DNA from: Agromyces salentinus
GTDB taxonomy: Bacteria > Actinomycetota > Actinomycetes > Actinomycetales > Microbacteriaceae
DNA length: 49,703 nt
Assembly: GCF_009749395.1 (NCBI RefSeq)
Contig: NZ_WBIR01000025.1
Location: forward strand, 1-49,703
Direction: 5' to 3'
Under the pieces are notes generated by a model. That model was not told the origin of the DNA, did no database searches, and saw only the letters and a list, made by a program, of their open reading frames with translations. Below are positions 7,205 through 15,713 of the stretch, piece after piece (positions within the stretch are counted from its first letter, which is position 1; the number at the start of each line of letters is the position of its first letter). The position numbers and the translations under genes are program-made.

Positions 7205-7957
7205 GTGGACCTCGACCTGATCAGCGGCGCCGCGCTCACCGGCCCGGCGCTCCTCGGTGCGCTCGCCGTGCTCGCGCTCATCGACTCGACGAGCTTCGGC
7301 ACCCTCCTGATCCCGATCTGGCTCATGCTCGTGCCCGGCCGGCTGCGGCGGAGCCGCATCGTGCTCTACCTCGCCACCGTGGCTGGGTTCTACCTCGTCG
7401 TCGGGCTCGTGCTCCTCGCCGTCGCGGCCGTCGCGCTGCCCCAGCTCATGGAGCTCGCGTCGACCCCGCCCTTCCTCTGGGCGCAGCTCGTCGTCGGTGC
7501 TGCGCTGCTCGTCGCATCCTTCTTCCTGGGTGGCAAGCGCAAGCGCGAGGGACCCGGGCGGTTCGCGAGGTGGCGCGAACGAGCGGTGACGGATGCCGCC
7601 GAGGAGCGTTCGAGCGTCCTTCCGCTGATGGGCCTCGCGGTCGCCGCCGCCGGGGTCGAGGTCGCGTCGATGCTGCCCTACCTCATCGGCATCGGCCTGC
7701 TCTCGACATCCGACCTCGACGTGACGGCGCGCGTGCTGGTGCTCGCCGGCTACTGCGTCGTGATGGTGCTGCCGGCGCTCGTGCTGCTGGTCATCCGATC
7801 GGTGGCGAGCCGTGCGATCGAGTCGGGCCTCGCCCGAATCAGCGGCTGGCTGGAGCGCAACGCCGCCGAGACCACGGCGTGGATCGTGGGCATCCTCGGG
7901 TTCCTCCTCGCCCGCGCGGCCGCGGTCGAGCTCGGGCTGTTCGACGCGCTGCTCTGA
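7205..7957 (+). CDS. GAP family (sulfolipid-1-addressing protein-like) membrane protein
   Basis: This is a protein of about 250 residues with roughly six hydrophobic segments and a central cytosolic Arg/Lys/Glu-rich loop (around residues 105-135). The layout, with a DSTSFGTLLIPIWLML motif in the first third and an AAAGVEVASMLPYL motif after the loop, fits the actinobacterial GAP/Sap family related to LysE-type exporters. In mycobacteria one member helps export a sulfolipid or peptidolipid; the substrate here is unknown. Both GTG 7205 and ATG 7187 are in frame; GTG is preferred because it starts at the conserved region. The gene is divergent from the CDF gene. Confidence 0.75.
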   Translation: MDLDLISGAALTGPALLGALAVLALIDSTSFGTLLIPIWLMLVPGRLRRSRIVLYLATVAGFYLVVGLVLLAVAAVALPQLMELASTPPFLWAQLVVGAALLVASFFLGGKRKREGPGRFARWRERAVTDAAEERSSVLPLMGLAVAAAGVEVASMLPYLIGIGLLSTSDLDVTARVLVLAGYCVVMVLPALVLLVIRSVASRAIESGLARISGWLERNAAETTAWIVGILGFLLARAAAVELGLFDALL

Positions 7958-7988
7958 GCCAGACCACTCGATCGAGTCGACCGGCCGC

Positions 7989-9188
7989 CTAGGCCGAGTT
8001 CGACCTGACCTTCTCGGCCTTCCTCGTCTTGCGGGCGGCCTTGTACTCGGCGTCGACCTCGGCCATGACCTCCTTCGCCTCGTCGAGCTCGCCGAGCATG
8101 GGCCGGATCCAGGCCATGCGGGGGTTCGTGTCGACGAGCATCAGGCGTACGAGCAGGCTGAGCGGGATGGCGAGGATCGCGCCGATCGGGCCGATCACCA
8201 CGGCCCAGAACAGGACCGAGAAGAACGTGATCGTCTGGCTCAGCGAGACCGCCCGGCCGACCACGCGCGGCTGGATCACCGACTGGATCACCGCATTGAT
8301 CACGCCGTAGACGACGATGACCGCGATCACCGTCGGCCACCCGCCGACGAGCCCGCCGAACACGATCGGCGGGATGATGGCGATGAAGTAGCCGATGTTC
8401 GGGATGAACGAGCAGACGAACGCGAGCAGGCCCCAGATGAAGGCGCCCGGCACCTGGAGGATCAGCAGTGCGATCCAGTTCACGACGCCCTGGGCGACGC
8501 CGAGCACCGTCGTCACGACCATGTAGCGACGCACGTTGGAGCCGTAGCCGATGAGCGAGGTGACCACGAGCGGGCGCGTCGGGTAGAGCTGGCGGAACAG
8601 GGTCGGGATGAACCCGGCGTCCATGGCCATGAGCAGCAGCATCGTGAAGATGATCACGAGGAACGTAATCGTTCCCGTCAGCCCGCCGACGACCCCGCCC
8701 AGCACGCCGATGAGGGAGGAGGGGTCGAAGTTCGCGAAGAAGTTGTGGAGCTCGTCGGCGTTGATGCCGATCGTGGCCAGCCACTTCGCGACCTCCTGCC
8801 CGAACGCGCTGATCTCGGCGCTGAAGGTCGGCAGCAGTTCGGCGAACTGCGAGAACGCCACGAGCACCAGGTAGCCGAAGCCGACGAGCAGGATCGTCAC
8901 CGCCAGGATCACGGACCCGGTCGCGATGCCGCGCGGGACGCCGCGCCGCTCGAGCAGCACTCGCAGCGGATGCACGCAGATGGTGAGTACGAGCGCGAAG
9001 AACACGGGTCCGAAGATGCCGGCGATCGCGGCGAGCCCGAAGGTCGCGATGGCCGCACCGCCGAGTCCGAGGAGGATGAAGGCGTTGCGATGCTCGCTCA
9101 CCGTCTCGGTCGGCACGGAGCCGTCGTCGCCGTCGTCGCCCGCGTCAGCGGGCTCGGTCGGCTTCGAGTGCTTCCTGGTCCACCACAT
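7989..9188 (-). CDS. AI-2E family (PerM/TqsA-like) transporter
   Basis: This 399-residue polytopic membrane protein has the AI-2E layout: two N-terminal membrane segments, a soluble stretch at about residues 105-150, then five or six segments. The late segments include the family block (QGVVNWIALLILQVPGA, FIPNIGYFIAIIPPI, QPRVVGRAVSLS). Family members are linked to autoinducer-2 export or act as Na/H or general permeases; no substrate is implied here. The N-terminus has an acidic Asp/Gly-rich tail and the C-terminus a basic cytosolic tail. The ATG at 9188 is preceded by GGAG. Transcribed alone, convergent with the GAP-family gene. Confidence 0.9.
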   Translation of the reverse strand: MWWTRKHSKPTEPADAGDDGDDGSVPTETVSEHRNAFILLGLGGAAIATFGLAAIAGIFGPVFFALVLTICVHPLRVLLERRGVPRGIATGSVILAVTILLVGFGYLVLVAFSQFAELLPTFSAEISAFGQEVAKWLATIGINADELHNFFANFDPSSLIGVLGGVVGGLTGTITFLVIIFTMLLLMAMDAGFIPTLFRQLYPTRPLVVTSLIGYGSNVRRYMVVTTVLGVAQGVVNWIALLILQVPGAFIWGLLAFVCSFIPNIGYFIAIIPPIVFGGLVGGWPTVIAVIVVYGVINAVIQSVIQPRVVGRAVSLSQTITFFSVLFWAVVIGPIGAILAIPLSLLVRLMLVDTNPRMAWIRPMLGELDEAKEVMAEVDAEYKAARKTRKAEKVRSNSA

Positions 9189-9384
9189 GACGGCTCCGAT
9201 CCGCCCGGCCGGAGGCCGACGCTGGTGCCACCCTAGCGAGCGGATGCCGCCCGGGTCATCAGGCGATCCGGGTGATCATCGCCGTCGGCGCGTGCGCGGT
9301 CCGCGGCCCGCCGCGCCGTCGCCGAGTTGGCGGACGGCCCGACGGAGGCTGGCGCCGGATGTCGCGCGGTGGAAGGGTTGACGC

Positions 9385-10980
9385 ATGGCGACGACTGCCC
9401 GCTCCGATGCGCTTCCCGAGCTCCGCACCGACGTGCTCGTGGTCGGCGCCGGCCCGAGCGGGCTCATGCTGGCGGTGTGCCTGGCGCGGCTCGGCGTGGA
9501 CGCGATCGTCGTCGACGGCAAGGACGGTCCGACCGCCGAGTCCCGCGCGCTCGTCGTGCAGGCCCGGTCGATGGAGCTCTACGACCAGCTGGGCCTCGTC
9601 GAGCGTGTGCTCGCGCACCGGGCCCCCGCGACCACCCTGATCCCGGGCGCCGGCCACCGCGAGTTCGGCCGGGTCGATCTGCGGGCGGCCGGCCGCGACG
9701 TGACGCCCTTCAACGAGATCACGGTGTTCGAGCAGAGCGCCAACGAGCGGCTGCTCGCCGACGCGCTCGGCGAGCTCGGCCGGGAGGTCCTCTGGGGGCA
9801 TCGGCTTGCACGCCTCGAGGTGGGGGAGGGCGAGCCCGCGGCATCCGTCACCGCCGTGCTGATGTCGCAGGCCGGCGAGGTCACCGTTCGGGCTCGCTAC
9901 TGCGTCGGCGCCGACGGCGCGCACTCGGCCGTGCGGCGCGCACTGGGCATCCCGTTCGAGGGCGAGACCAACGCGTTCACCTTCACCCTCGCCGATGCGC
10001 TGCACACGCGCGGCCTCGCGCCCGAGTCGATCAACGTGCGCGTCACCGAGCGGCACATCATGCTCGGGTTCGGCATGGGCGGCGACCGCACCCGGCTCAT
10101 CGGCGTCGTGCGCGACGACGACCTCGGACCCGACGGCGAGGCCTCCGAAGACGACTCGCGCACGGTGTTCCGCCGGGAGTTCGGCGTCGAGTACGAGTCC
10201 TCGTCGTGGTTCACGACCTACCGCTTGCATCACCGACTCGCGGCCTCGTTCCGTTCGGGGCCGTGCTTCCTCGTCGGCGATGCCGCCCACATCCACTCGC
10301 CCGTCGGCGGGCAGGGCATGAACACCGGCCTCCAGGACGCGCACAACCTCGCCTGCGCGTTCGCCGACGTGCTCGTCGGCGGCATGCCCGAATCGCGGCT
10401 CGGGCGGTACGAGGCCGAGCGCCGACCGGTCGGGGAGACGCTCGTCGCGACGACCGATCGACTCTTCGCGCTCGTGACGAGCGACACGCCTCGCGCACGG
10501 TTCGTGCGCTCGCGCGTGATCCCGGTGATGGGCCCGATCGCGGCCGGGCTGCTCTCGCGCATGATCGGGGCGCCGAAGGCGTTCGGGTTCGTGTCGCAGA
10601 CCCGCATCCGGTATCGGATGCCGCCGGTCGAGGGTCCGCCGCACCGGGATGCCCCGCGACGGCGGAGTCGGGGACGTGGGCATGGGCGTGACGACGACGG
10701 CGTGCTCGGCCGGCGCCTGCCCTGGACGGGCGGCAACTTCGACGCCCTGCGCTCGATGGGGTGGCAGTTGCACGGCTACGGCGTGCCCGAGCGCGCCGTT
10801 CGCCGCATCGCCGGCGAACTCGACGTCGAGGCGCACGTGTTCGACGCGGACCCGCACGGGCGCCTCCGCCGCGACCGCGTCTACCTCGTGCGCCGCGACG
10901 GGTTCGTGGTCGCCGAGGTGCACTCGCCGGGGACGGGCGCGGCGCTCGCCGAGGCGCGGGCGAGGCTCGCGGGCAGCTGA
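9385..10980 (+). CDS. FAD-dependent aromatic monooxygenase (PheA/TfdB/RdmE type)
   Basis: This is a 531-residue class A flavoprotein hydroxylase. It has the dinucleotide motif GAGPSG (residues 21-26), the DG motif in VGADGAHSAVRRALG, and the GD motif around D299 (LVGDAAHIHSPVGGQGMN) that contacts the FAD ribityl chain. A thioredoxin-like C-terminal domain of about 100 residues (VYLVRRDGFVV) matches the phenol hydroxylase and polyketide hydroxylase branch. The reaction would be NADPH- and O2-dependent ring hydroxylation; the substrate is unknown. GGAAGGG lies upstream of the ATG. An Arg/Gly-rich insertion near residues 425-440 is a possible linker. An AraC-type regulator follows about 100 bp downstream on the same strand. 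Confidence 0.88.
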   Translation: MATTARSDALPELRTDVLVVGAGPSGLMLAVCLARLGVDAIVVDGKDGPTAESRALVVQARSMELYDQLGLVERVLAHRAPATTLIPGAGHREFGRVDLRAAGRDVTPFNEITVFEQSANERLLADALGELGREVLWGHRLARLEVGEGEPAASVTAVLMSQAGEVTVRARYCVGADGAHSAVRRALGIPFEGETNAFTFTLADALHTRGLAPESINVRVTERHIMLGFGMGGDRTRLIGVVRDDDLGPDGEASEDDSRTVFRREFGVEYESSSWFTTYRLHHRLAASFRSGPCFLVGDAAHIHSPVGGQGMNTGLQDAHNLACAFADVLVGGMPESRLGRYEAERRPVGETLVATTDRLFALVTSDTPRARFVRSRVIPVMGPIAAGLLSRMIGAPKAFGFVSQTRIRYRMPPVEGPPHRDAPRRRSRGRGHGRDDDGVLGRRLPWTGGNFDALRSMGWQLHGYGVPERAVRRIAGELDVEAHVFDADPHGRLRRDRVYLVRRDGFVVAEVHSPGTGAALAEARARLAGS

Positions 10981-11086
10981 CCCGACGCCCGTTCGCTCGC
11001 GTGCCGCGCGGGTGATCGCATCGGACCGCGAAAGTCGGGTGCGGGCGAGTGCCGATCGGCAGGCTTGACGTCGGAAGGGGAGAACC

Positions 11087-11953
11087 GTGATCGCAGAACT
11101 CAATCGCCTCGTCGACGTCATCGAGGAGCACCTCACCGAGGAGCTCGACGTCGCCGGCCTGGCGAGCCGGCTCGGCACCACGGAGTACCACCTGCGCCGG
11201 ATGTTCTCGTCGCTCGCCGGCATGCCGTTGTCGGAGTACGTGCGGCGCCGCCGCATGTCGGTGGCCGCGGCCGAGGTCGTTGGAGACGGCGACCTGCTGG
11301 GCATCGCGGTGCGGTACGGATACGGCTCGACCGAGGCCTTCGGTCGAGCGTTCAGGTCGGTGCACGGCGCCGGTCCGGGCGACGTCCGCCGGAACGGCGG
11401 CCCCCTTCGCACGCAACCGCAGCTCAGGTTCCGCCTGACCGTAGAAGGGAACACCCCCATGGACACCCGCATTGCCGACCGACCCGCCTTCCGCCTCATC
11501 GGCCACGCGGCCCGAGTGCCGCTCATCCACCAGGGCGCCAATCCGCACATCCAGGCGCACATCGCCGCGCTTCCCGCGACCGAGCACGCGCGGCTCAAGT
11601 CGCTCGGCGACACCGAGCCGGCCGGGCTCCTTCAGGTCAGCGCCGACGTCGATCCCGACTTCGCCGAGGGCAGCGAGCTGACCTACCTGCACGGCGTCGC
11701 CGTCACCGACACGACGCCCGTGCCCGAGGACCTCGACGCGATCGAGGTCGAGCCGGGGAGCTGGGCGGTGTTCCGCATCGCGGGCCCCTACCCGGCGGCG
11801 CTGCAGTCCACGTGGGCCGCGACCGCGACCGAATGGTTCCCGTCGAACCCGTGGCGGCTTCGTGCGGGCCCCTCGATCGTGGCGATCCTCGACCGGGCGG
11901 AGGACTTCAGCACGGCGACCTGCGAACTCTGGCTTCCGGTCGAGCGGGCATAG
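11087..11953 (+). CDS. AraC-family regulator with GyrI-like effector-binding domain
   Basis: This 288-residue protein has an N-terminal AraC-type double helix-turn-helix (about residues 5-100, LASRLGTTEYHLRRMF then IAVRYGYGSTEAFGRAF). A GyrI-like/SOUL domain follows (about residues 125-285), where such proteins bind small lipophilic ligands, as in Rob and BmrR relatives. GTG at 11087 is preceded by GAAGGGGAG. The stop is 12 bp from the end of the convergent YjbR-type gene. The ligand is unknown; the upstream FAD monooxygenase is a plausible but unproven target. Confidence 0.9.
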   Translation: MIAELNRLVDVIEEHLTEELDVAGLASRLGTTEYHLRRMFSSLAGMPLSEYVRRRRMSVAAAEVVGDGDLLGIAVRYGYGSTEAFGRAFRSVHGAGPGDVRRNGGPLRTQPQLRFRLTVEGNTPMDTRIADRPAFRLIGHAARVPLIHQGANPHIQAHIAALPATEHARLKSLGDTEPAGLLQVSADVDPDFAEGSELTYLHGVAVTDTTPVPEDLDAIEVEPGSWAVFRIAGPYPAALQSTWAATATEWFPSNPWRLRAGPSIVAILDRAEDFSTATCELWLPVERA

Positions 11954-11965
11954 TCGCGGCGCCGG

Positions 11966-12361
11966 TCAGCGGGGCGCCTCGCGCTCGTCGAACTCGCGGC
12001 GGAGGTACCGCGGCGCCTGCACGCGCCACGCCTCGGTCACGAGTTCGACGAGGTGGTCGTCGTCGATGGCGGCCATGCGGAAGGCGACCTTCGGCTCGCT
12101 CCACCTCGTCGTCGTGCGCAGGAACACCCGGGGCGCCATCTCGACGAGGGCGAGCCCGTCGACGCGGTCGGCCACCTTCGCCCCGACGACGAGCTCGTTC
12201 GCGATGATCTCGCGCATGTCGTCGGGGATGCTCGGCCACGGGTGGCACTCCCACGCATACAACTTGCCCCGAACGAACCACGCAGCGCCGCCCGTCGTCG
12301 CGCGCTCCTCGCTGCCGGGGAGCGCCGCGGCGATGCGTCGCACGTCGTCGAGGTCGGCCAC
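11966..12361 (-). CDS. MmcQ/YjbR family protein
   Basis: This is a 131-residue soluble protein of the MmcQ/YjbR fold, a cyclophilin-like double-wing domain. It is recognised by the opening block (VRRIAAALPGSEE), GAAWFVRGKLYAW and the C-terminal LVTEAWRVQAPRYL. The family is annotated as DNA-binding but has no firm function. It starts with GTG (12359-12361) and lacks a ribosome-binding site; TAGGCT sits 6 nt upstream, so it is probably translated from a leaderless mRNA. Convergent with the AraC-type gene. Confidence 0.88.
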   Translation of the reverse strand: MADLDDVRRIAAALPGSEERATTGGAAWFVRGKLYAWECHPWPSIPDDMREIIANELVVGAKVADRVDGLALVEMAPRVFLRTTTRWSEPKVAFRMAAIDDDHLVELVTEAWRVQAPRYLRREFDEREAPR

Positions 12362-12367
12362 GCGCTG

Positions 12368-12373
12368 AGCCTA
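12368..12373 (-). promoter_or_regulatory. -10 element of leaderless YjbR-type gene
   Basis: TAGGCT on the minus strand, 6 nt from the GTG at 12361. It fits a TANNNT -10 with transcription starting at or next to the start codon. Confidence 0.6.
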
Positions 12374-12422
12374 TGCCGCACGACCGACACGGAGCGCGGC
12401 ATCCGCTCGGTTCGATTGCCCG

Positions 12423-12428
12423 TATCGT
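12423..12428 (+). promoter_or_regulatory. -10 element of leaderless EamA-type gene
   Basis: TATCGT, with 6 nt to the GTG at 12435 and no Shine-Dalgarno sequence between. Confidence 0.55.
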
Positions 12429-12434
12429 CGTACG

Positions 12435-13364
12435 GTGACCCACGAGACCACCGCCGCGATGCCGGATGCCGCGCTCCGCCGCCGCCGGTTCACGGGCGCC
12501 GCGACCCAGCTCGGCACCGAGGTCTCCATCAACTTCGGGTCCTCGCTCGCCGGGCTCGTGATCCCCGTCGTCGGATCCTTCGTGGTCGTCGCCGTCCGCC
12601 AGCTCGTGATGCTCGTGGTCGTGCTGCCGTTCTACCGACCCAAGCGGTCCGAGCTCACCTGGTCGCGCCTGTGGCCGGCACTCGCGCTCGGCGTCGTGCT
12701 CGCGGTCATGAACGTCGCGTTCTACGAGGCGGTGCACCTCATCGGCCTCGGCACGGCGGCGACCATCGAGTTCCTCGGCCCGCTCGCCATCGCGCTCGTG
12801 ACCTCCCGGCGCTGGCTCGATGCCGTCTGCGCGGTCGCGGGCGGCCTGGGCGTGGTGCTGCTCATCGCCCCCGGTACGTCGGATGCCGCGGCCATCGACC
12901 CGTGGGGCGTCGCGTTGGCGCTGACCTCCGCGGCGACGTGGGCGATGTACATCCTCCTCACGCGCCGCGTCGCGATCGGGCTGCCGGGCCTCGAGGGCGT
13001 CACGGTCGCCAGCATCGTGAGTCTCGCGCTCCTCGTGCCGTTCGCCATCCTGACCTTCGACCCGACGGTCATCGACTGGGGCGTGGTCGCGCTGCTGCTC
13101 GGCGTGGGCCTGCTCTCGTCGGCGCTGCCGTACAGCCTCGACACGTTCATCCTCCGGCGGATCAGCCCGCGCCTCTACTCGATCATCACGAGCTTCGGGC
13201 CGGTCATCGCGGCGCTGTTCGGGTGGCTCGTGCTGTCGGAGACGTTCACGGTCGTCGAGCTCGTGGCCATCGCGATCGTGTGCGGCGCCGCGGGCACGGC
13301 CATCGCGACGCAGCGGGATCGGCCGAAGTCCGACCTCGAGCAGACCGCCGAGGGCATGGCCTGA
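12435..13364 (+). CDS. EamA (RhtA-like) drug/metabolite exporter
   Basis: This 309-residue protein has about ten membrane segments made of two EamA repeats (roughly residues 20-145 and 160-295). The order of motifs, with VNFGSS-type start of the first repeat (INFGSSLAG), EFLGPLAIAL at the end of repeat one and YSLDTFILRRISPRLYSI in repeat two, is like the E. coli threonine/homoserine exporter RhtA. Amino-acid or small-metabolite efflux is the likely role; the substrate is inferred only from the family. The GTG start lacks a ribosome-binding site and follows a TATCGT element by 6 nt. Confidence 0.87.
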   Translation: MTHETTAAMPDAALRRRRFTGAATQLGTEVSINFGSSLAGLVIPVVGSFVVVAVRQLVMLVVVLPFYRPKRSELTWSRLWPALALGVVLAVMNVAFYEAVHLIGLGTAATIEFLGPLAIALVTSRRWLDAVCAVAGGLGVVLLIAPGTSDAAAIDPWGVALALTSAATWAMYILLTRRVAIGLPGLEGVTVASIVSLALLVPFAILTFDPTVIDWGVVALLLGVGLLSSALPYSLDTFILRRISPRLYSIITSFGPVIAALFGWLVLSETFTVVELVAIAIVCGAAGTAIATQRDRPKSDLEQTAEGMA

Positions 13365-13380
13365 GCGCGCGCATGCCCGG

Positions 13381-14007
13381 TCATCCGCGGGCGGCGTCAC
13401 GCCGGCTCACCCAGCGGTCGTACTCGGCCCACGGGTCGTCGACGCCGAGCGCGAGCGCCGCGACGTGCTCGTCGAGCGCCGGATGCCGCGCGAACCACTC
13501 CGTGCCCGCGAAGCGGTGCTCGGCGAACTGCGCGTGCCGGCGCTGCTCGACCCGGCGCCCGCCCGGCTCGAACGCGAGCACCTCGTCGTGGGGGATCACC
13601 GCGAGGCGCTGCCTGGGATTCGCCGACGTGCCGATCTTCACCTGCTCGCGGTACCGCACGTAGTAGACGACCTCGACCCGCACGGGCGTCAGTTCGGCGT
13701 CGGGGGCCTCGCCCGCGCGCCACTCGCAGTCGGCGCAGACCCAGCCCGACGGGTACCGGACGCCCACGCGGCATCCGCAGGCCCGGCACGGGGACGGCGC
13801 GAGGTCGGTGACCCCGACCTCTCCGGCCACGAGCTCGTAGGCCTCGAGCAGGTGCCGCGAGCAGAGGCCGAGGTCGACGGCCGCGGATGCCGCGACGAGG
13901 GCGGCTGCCGAACCCGGAGCGGATGCCCCGACGAGGGGCCGCCCGCACGGAACGCCGGAGGCGTCGGCGAGCCGGCACGTGGGCGCTGCGGCATCCGCTC
14001 GGTTCAT
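13381..14007 (-). CDS. GIY-YIG/T5orf172-type nuclease-like protein with zinc-ribbon motifs
   Basis: This 208-residue protein has a C-terminal region (about residues 115-180) with VYYVRY, then VKIGTSANPRQRL, then RRVEQRRHAQFAEHR and TEWF. These match the T5orf172/MUG113 branch of the GIY-YIG nuclease fold. N-terminal to it is a four-cysteine ribbon (CRACGC near residue 77 and CADC near residue 94), and further cysteines lie in the first 60 residues. Metal binding and DNA interaction are likely; catalysis is not proven. The ATG at 14007 lacks a ribosome-binding site, and TACCCT sits 6 nt upstream, suggesting a leaderless transcript. It is convergent with the EamA-type gene. Confidence 0.78.
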   Translation of the reverse strand: MNRADAAAPTCRLADASGVPCGRPLVGASAPGSAAALVAASAAVDLGLCSRHLLEAYELVAGEVGVTDLAPSPCRACGCRVGVRYPSGWVCADCEWRAGEAPDAELTPVRVEVVYYVRYREQVKIGTSANPRQRLAVIPHDEVLAFEPGGRRVEQRRHAQFAEHRFAGTEWFARHPALDEHVAALALGVDDPWAEYDRWVSRRDAARG

Positions 14008-14013
14008 GCCTGC

Positions 14014-14019
14014 AGGGTA
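14014..14019 (-). promoter_or_regulatory. -10 element of leaderless GIY-YIG-type gene
   Basis: TACCCT on the minus strand, 6 nt before the ATG at 14007. Confidence 0.5.
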
Positions 14020-14124
14020 CGTCCGACCGCCCACACGCGCGCCGCCACCGCCCTCGGCGCGGCCGCGACCGGCGCCGACGTCGAATGGGCGCCCGTCGAG
14101 TTCGGGGCGCACCGCGTCGGCGGA

Positions 14125-14235
14125 GTGCCGCCGGCCTACCTCGGGTCCGATCCCGCGAACCCCGAGACCTTCCTCCACCCGACGCCCGACGGGTACCTCG
14201 TCTACCGGGATGCCGTGCTCGCCGCCATCGGGTGA
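14125..14235 (+). CDS. Possible small protein, start uncertain
   Basis: The frame ending at TGA 14233-14235 reads like real protein (EWAPVEFGAHRVGG, DPANPETFLHPTPDGYLVY), and the coherent text seems to begin near 14050. The only ordinary start codon in that stretch is GTG 14125, giving 36 residues with no convincing ribosome-binding site. Upstream, the frame has no ATG, GTG or TTG between about 13921 and 14124. So it is a gene with an unusual start, a decayed 5' end, or a chance frame. I do not recognise a family. Confidence 0.3.
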   Translation: MPPAYLGSDPANPETFLHPTPDGYLVYRDAVLAAIG

Positions 14236-14333
14236 ACCGCCCGCGCCCGCGATAGGCTCGGTCTTCGACCGTCCTGGAGGCATCGCCGCCACCGGGGCGA
14301 GGTTCGCAGGCGTTCGGAAGCGAGGCGGGCGGC

Positions 14334-14984
14334 ATGCCGTGGTGGAGCAAGCGCAAGCGTCGACGGTTCACCCCGTTCGACCGCGCCGCGCTGCCCGAAG
14401 CCGAGCCGCTGACCTTCGACGAGACCTACAACGAGGGCCTGCTCGTGGCGGAGGCTGCCGGCCGCATGGCGCTGAAGAACCGCATCATCGTGCGGGCGCT
14501 GCGCGGCGACGAGCCGTTCGATCGGGACCGGGCCTCGGCCGAGGCGCGTGAGGTCCTGCGCGAGCTGATCCACGAGCTCGACCAGGTCGCCGAGTGGGCC
14601 GAGACCGAGCGCGAGACGGCCGCCAAGCGCGAGGGGCGCTCGGCGCACCAGCACGACTACCACCGCGCCGACTCGTGGAACCTGCGGCTGCGCGAACGCA
14701 TCAACGAGGCCGTCGCGGCGCGTCTGGGGGAGCTCCGCAACGACTCCGAGTACCTCGCCAGGTTCGCCGAACGGGCCAGGCAGGACGCCTGGGCCGAGCT
14801 CTCCGACGCGATCGAGCAGCGGCTGGCGCGCGAGTGGCCCGACATCGAGGTCGACGAGACCTACCTCGCCGAGCGCGAGGATCGCATGGCGGATGTCGCG
14901 TCCGACCTGCTGCGCGACCTCGACGGCGTGCGCCAGCGGCGCGAGGAGCGCGACGCCCTCGACGACGCCTTCGGCGGCTGGTAG
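14334..14984 (+). CDS. Conserved coiled-coil-rich protein of unknown function
   Basis: This 216-residue soluble protein has a basic N-terminus (MPWWSKRKRRR) and is otherwise almost wholly helical and charged, rich in Glu/Arg/Ala. Long amphipathic stretches lie at about residues 60-105 and 125-205, suggesting coiled coils. I see no catalytic motif or membrane segment. Similar short proteins occur in Microbacteriaceae and are sometimes labelled asparagine synthase, but none of the ATP- or glutamine-binding motifs of that enzyme are here. A GGAAGCGAGG stretch precedes the ATG. Transcribed alone. Confidence 0.75.
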   Translation: MPWWSKRKRRRFTPFDRAALPEAEPLTFDETYNEGLLVAEAAGRMALKNRIIVRALRGDEPFDRDRASAEAREVLRELIHELDQVAEWAETERETAAKREGRSAHQHDYHRADSWNLRLRERINEAVAARLGELRNDSEYLARFAERARQDAWAELSDAIEQRLAREWPDIEVDETYLAEREDRMADVASDLLRDLDGVRQRREERDALDDAFGGW

Positions 14985-15063
14985 CGGTCGAGCCCGCCAG
15001 GCCCGCCCGACTGGTCGCCCGGTCCCGGCGAGGACTGGTCTTCACCGCCCGGCCGGGCGTGGG

Positions 15064-15069
15064 TAGCCT
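15064..15069 (+). promoter_or_regulatory. -10 element of leaderless reductase gene
   Basis: TAGCCT, 7 nt before the ATG at 15077, with no ribosome-binding site between. Confidence 0.55.
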
Positions 15070-15076
15070 CGCCCGT

Positions 15077-15703
15077 ATGAGCATCGAGGACGGCCTCGTG
15101 GTCGCGACCATCACCATCTCGCTCGACGGGTTCGTCGCGGGCCCGGACCAGTCCCTGGACCATCCGCTCGGCGAACGGGGCGAGGAGCTGCACGAGTGGC
15201 TGTTCAGCGATGCCGAGCCCGCGAGCGCCGAGGTCACGGGGGAGATCCTCGGCGGCGCGGCCGTGATCCAGGGACGCAACATGTTCGGGCCGGTCCGCGG
15301 CGAATGGCCGGACGATGCGTGGAAGGGCTGGTGGGGCGACGACCCGCCCTATCACGTGCCGGTGTTCGTGCTCACGCATCACGAGCGCGAACCGGTGGAG
15401 ATGCTCGGCGGCACGACGTTCCACTTCGTCACGGGCGGCATCGAGGAGGCGCTCGAGCGGGCACGCGCCGCGGCGGGCGGCGGTCGGATCTCCGTCGCGG
15501 GCGGCGCGAGCACGATCCGGCAGTTCCTCTCGGCGGGGCTGCTCGACCGCCTGATCCTCAGCATCGCGCCGATCACGCTGGGCGCGGGCGAGCGGCTGTT
15601 CGACGGCGTCGCGATCGGCGGCGACGCCGGCATCCGGTTGAGGCCCGTGCAGGTGTTCGAGAACGCCGTCGCCACGCACATCGTCTACGACGTCGTGCGC
15701 TGA
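15077..15703 (+). CDS. Dihydrofolate reductase/RibD C-terminal domain protein
   Basis: This 208-residue protein has the RibD-C/DHFR-like fold: TITISLDGFVAGPDQSLDHP at the start, GGAAVIQGRNMFGP in the middle, ISVAGGASTIRQFL for nucleotide binding and LILSIAPITLGAGERLF near the end. Family members are NADPH-dependent reductases; apart from riboflavin synthesis most have unknown substrates. No deaminase domain is fused and no riboflavin genes are nearby, so a stand-alone reductase is more likely than RibD. It is probably leaderless. The stop is 10 bp from the convergent BBE oxidoreductase gene. Confidence 0.85.
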   Translation: MSIEDGLVVATITISLDGFVAGPDQSLDHPLGERGEELHEWLFSDAEPASAEVTGEILGGAAVIQGRNMFGPVRGEWPDDAWKGWWGDDPPYHVPVFVLTHHEREPVEMLGGTTFHFVTGGIEEALERARAAAGGGRISVAGGASTIRQFLSAGLLDRLILSIAPITLGAGERLFDGVAIGGDAGIRLRPVQVFENAVATHIVYDVVR

Positions 15704-15713
15704 GGGCGGCGCG

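Noticed and set aside
14334..14984. Asparagine synthase
   Set aside because: No ATP-pyrophosphatase or glutaminase motif is present; the protein is a short charged helical protein.
15077..15703. RibD riboflavin reductase
   Set aside because: No deaminase domain and no riboflavin genes nearby; only the general RibD-C fold is supported.
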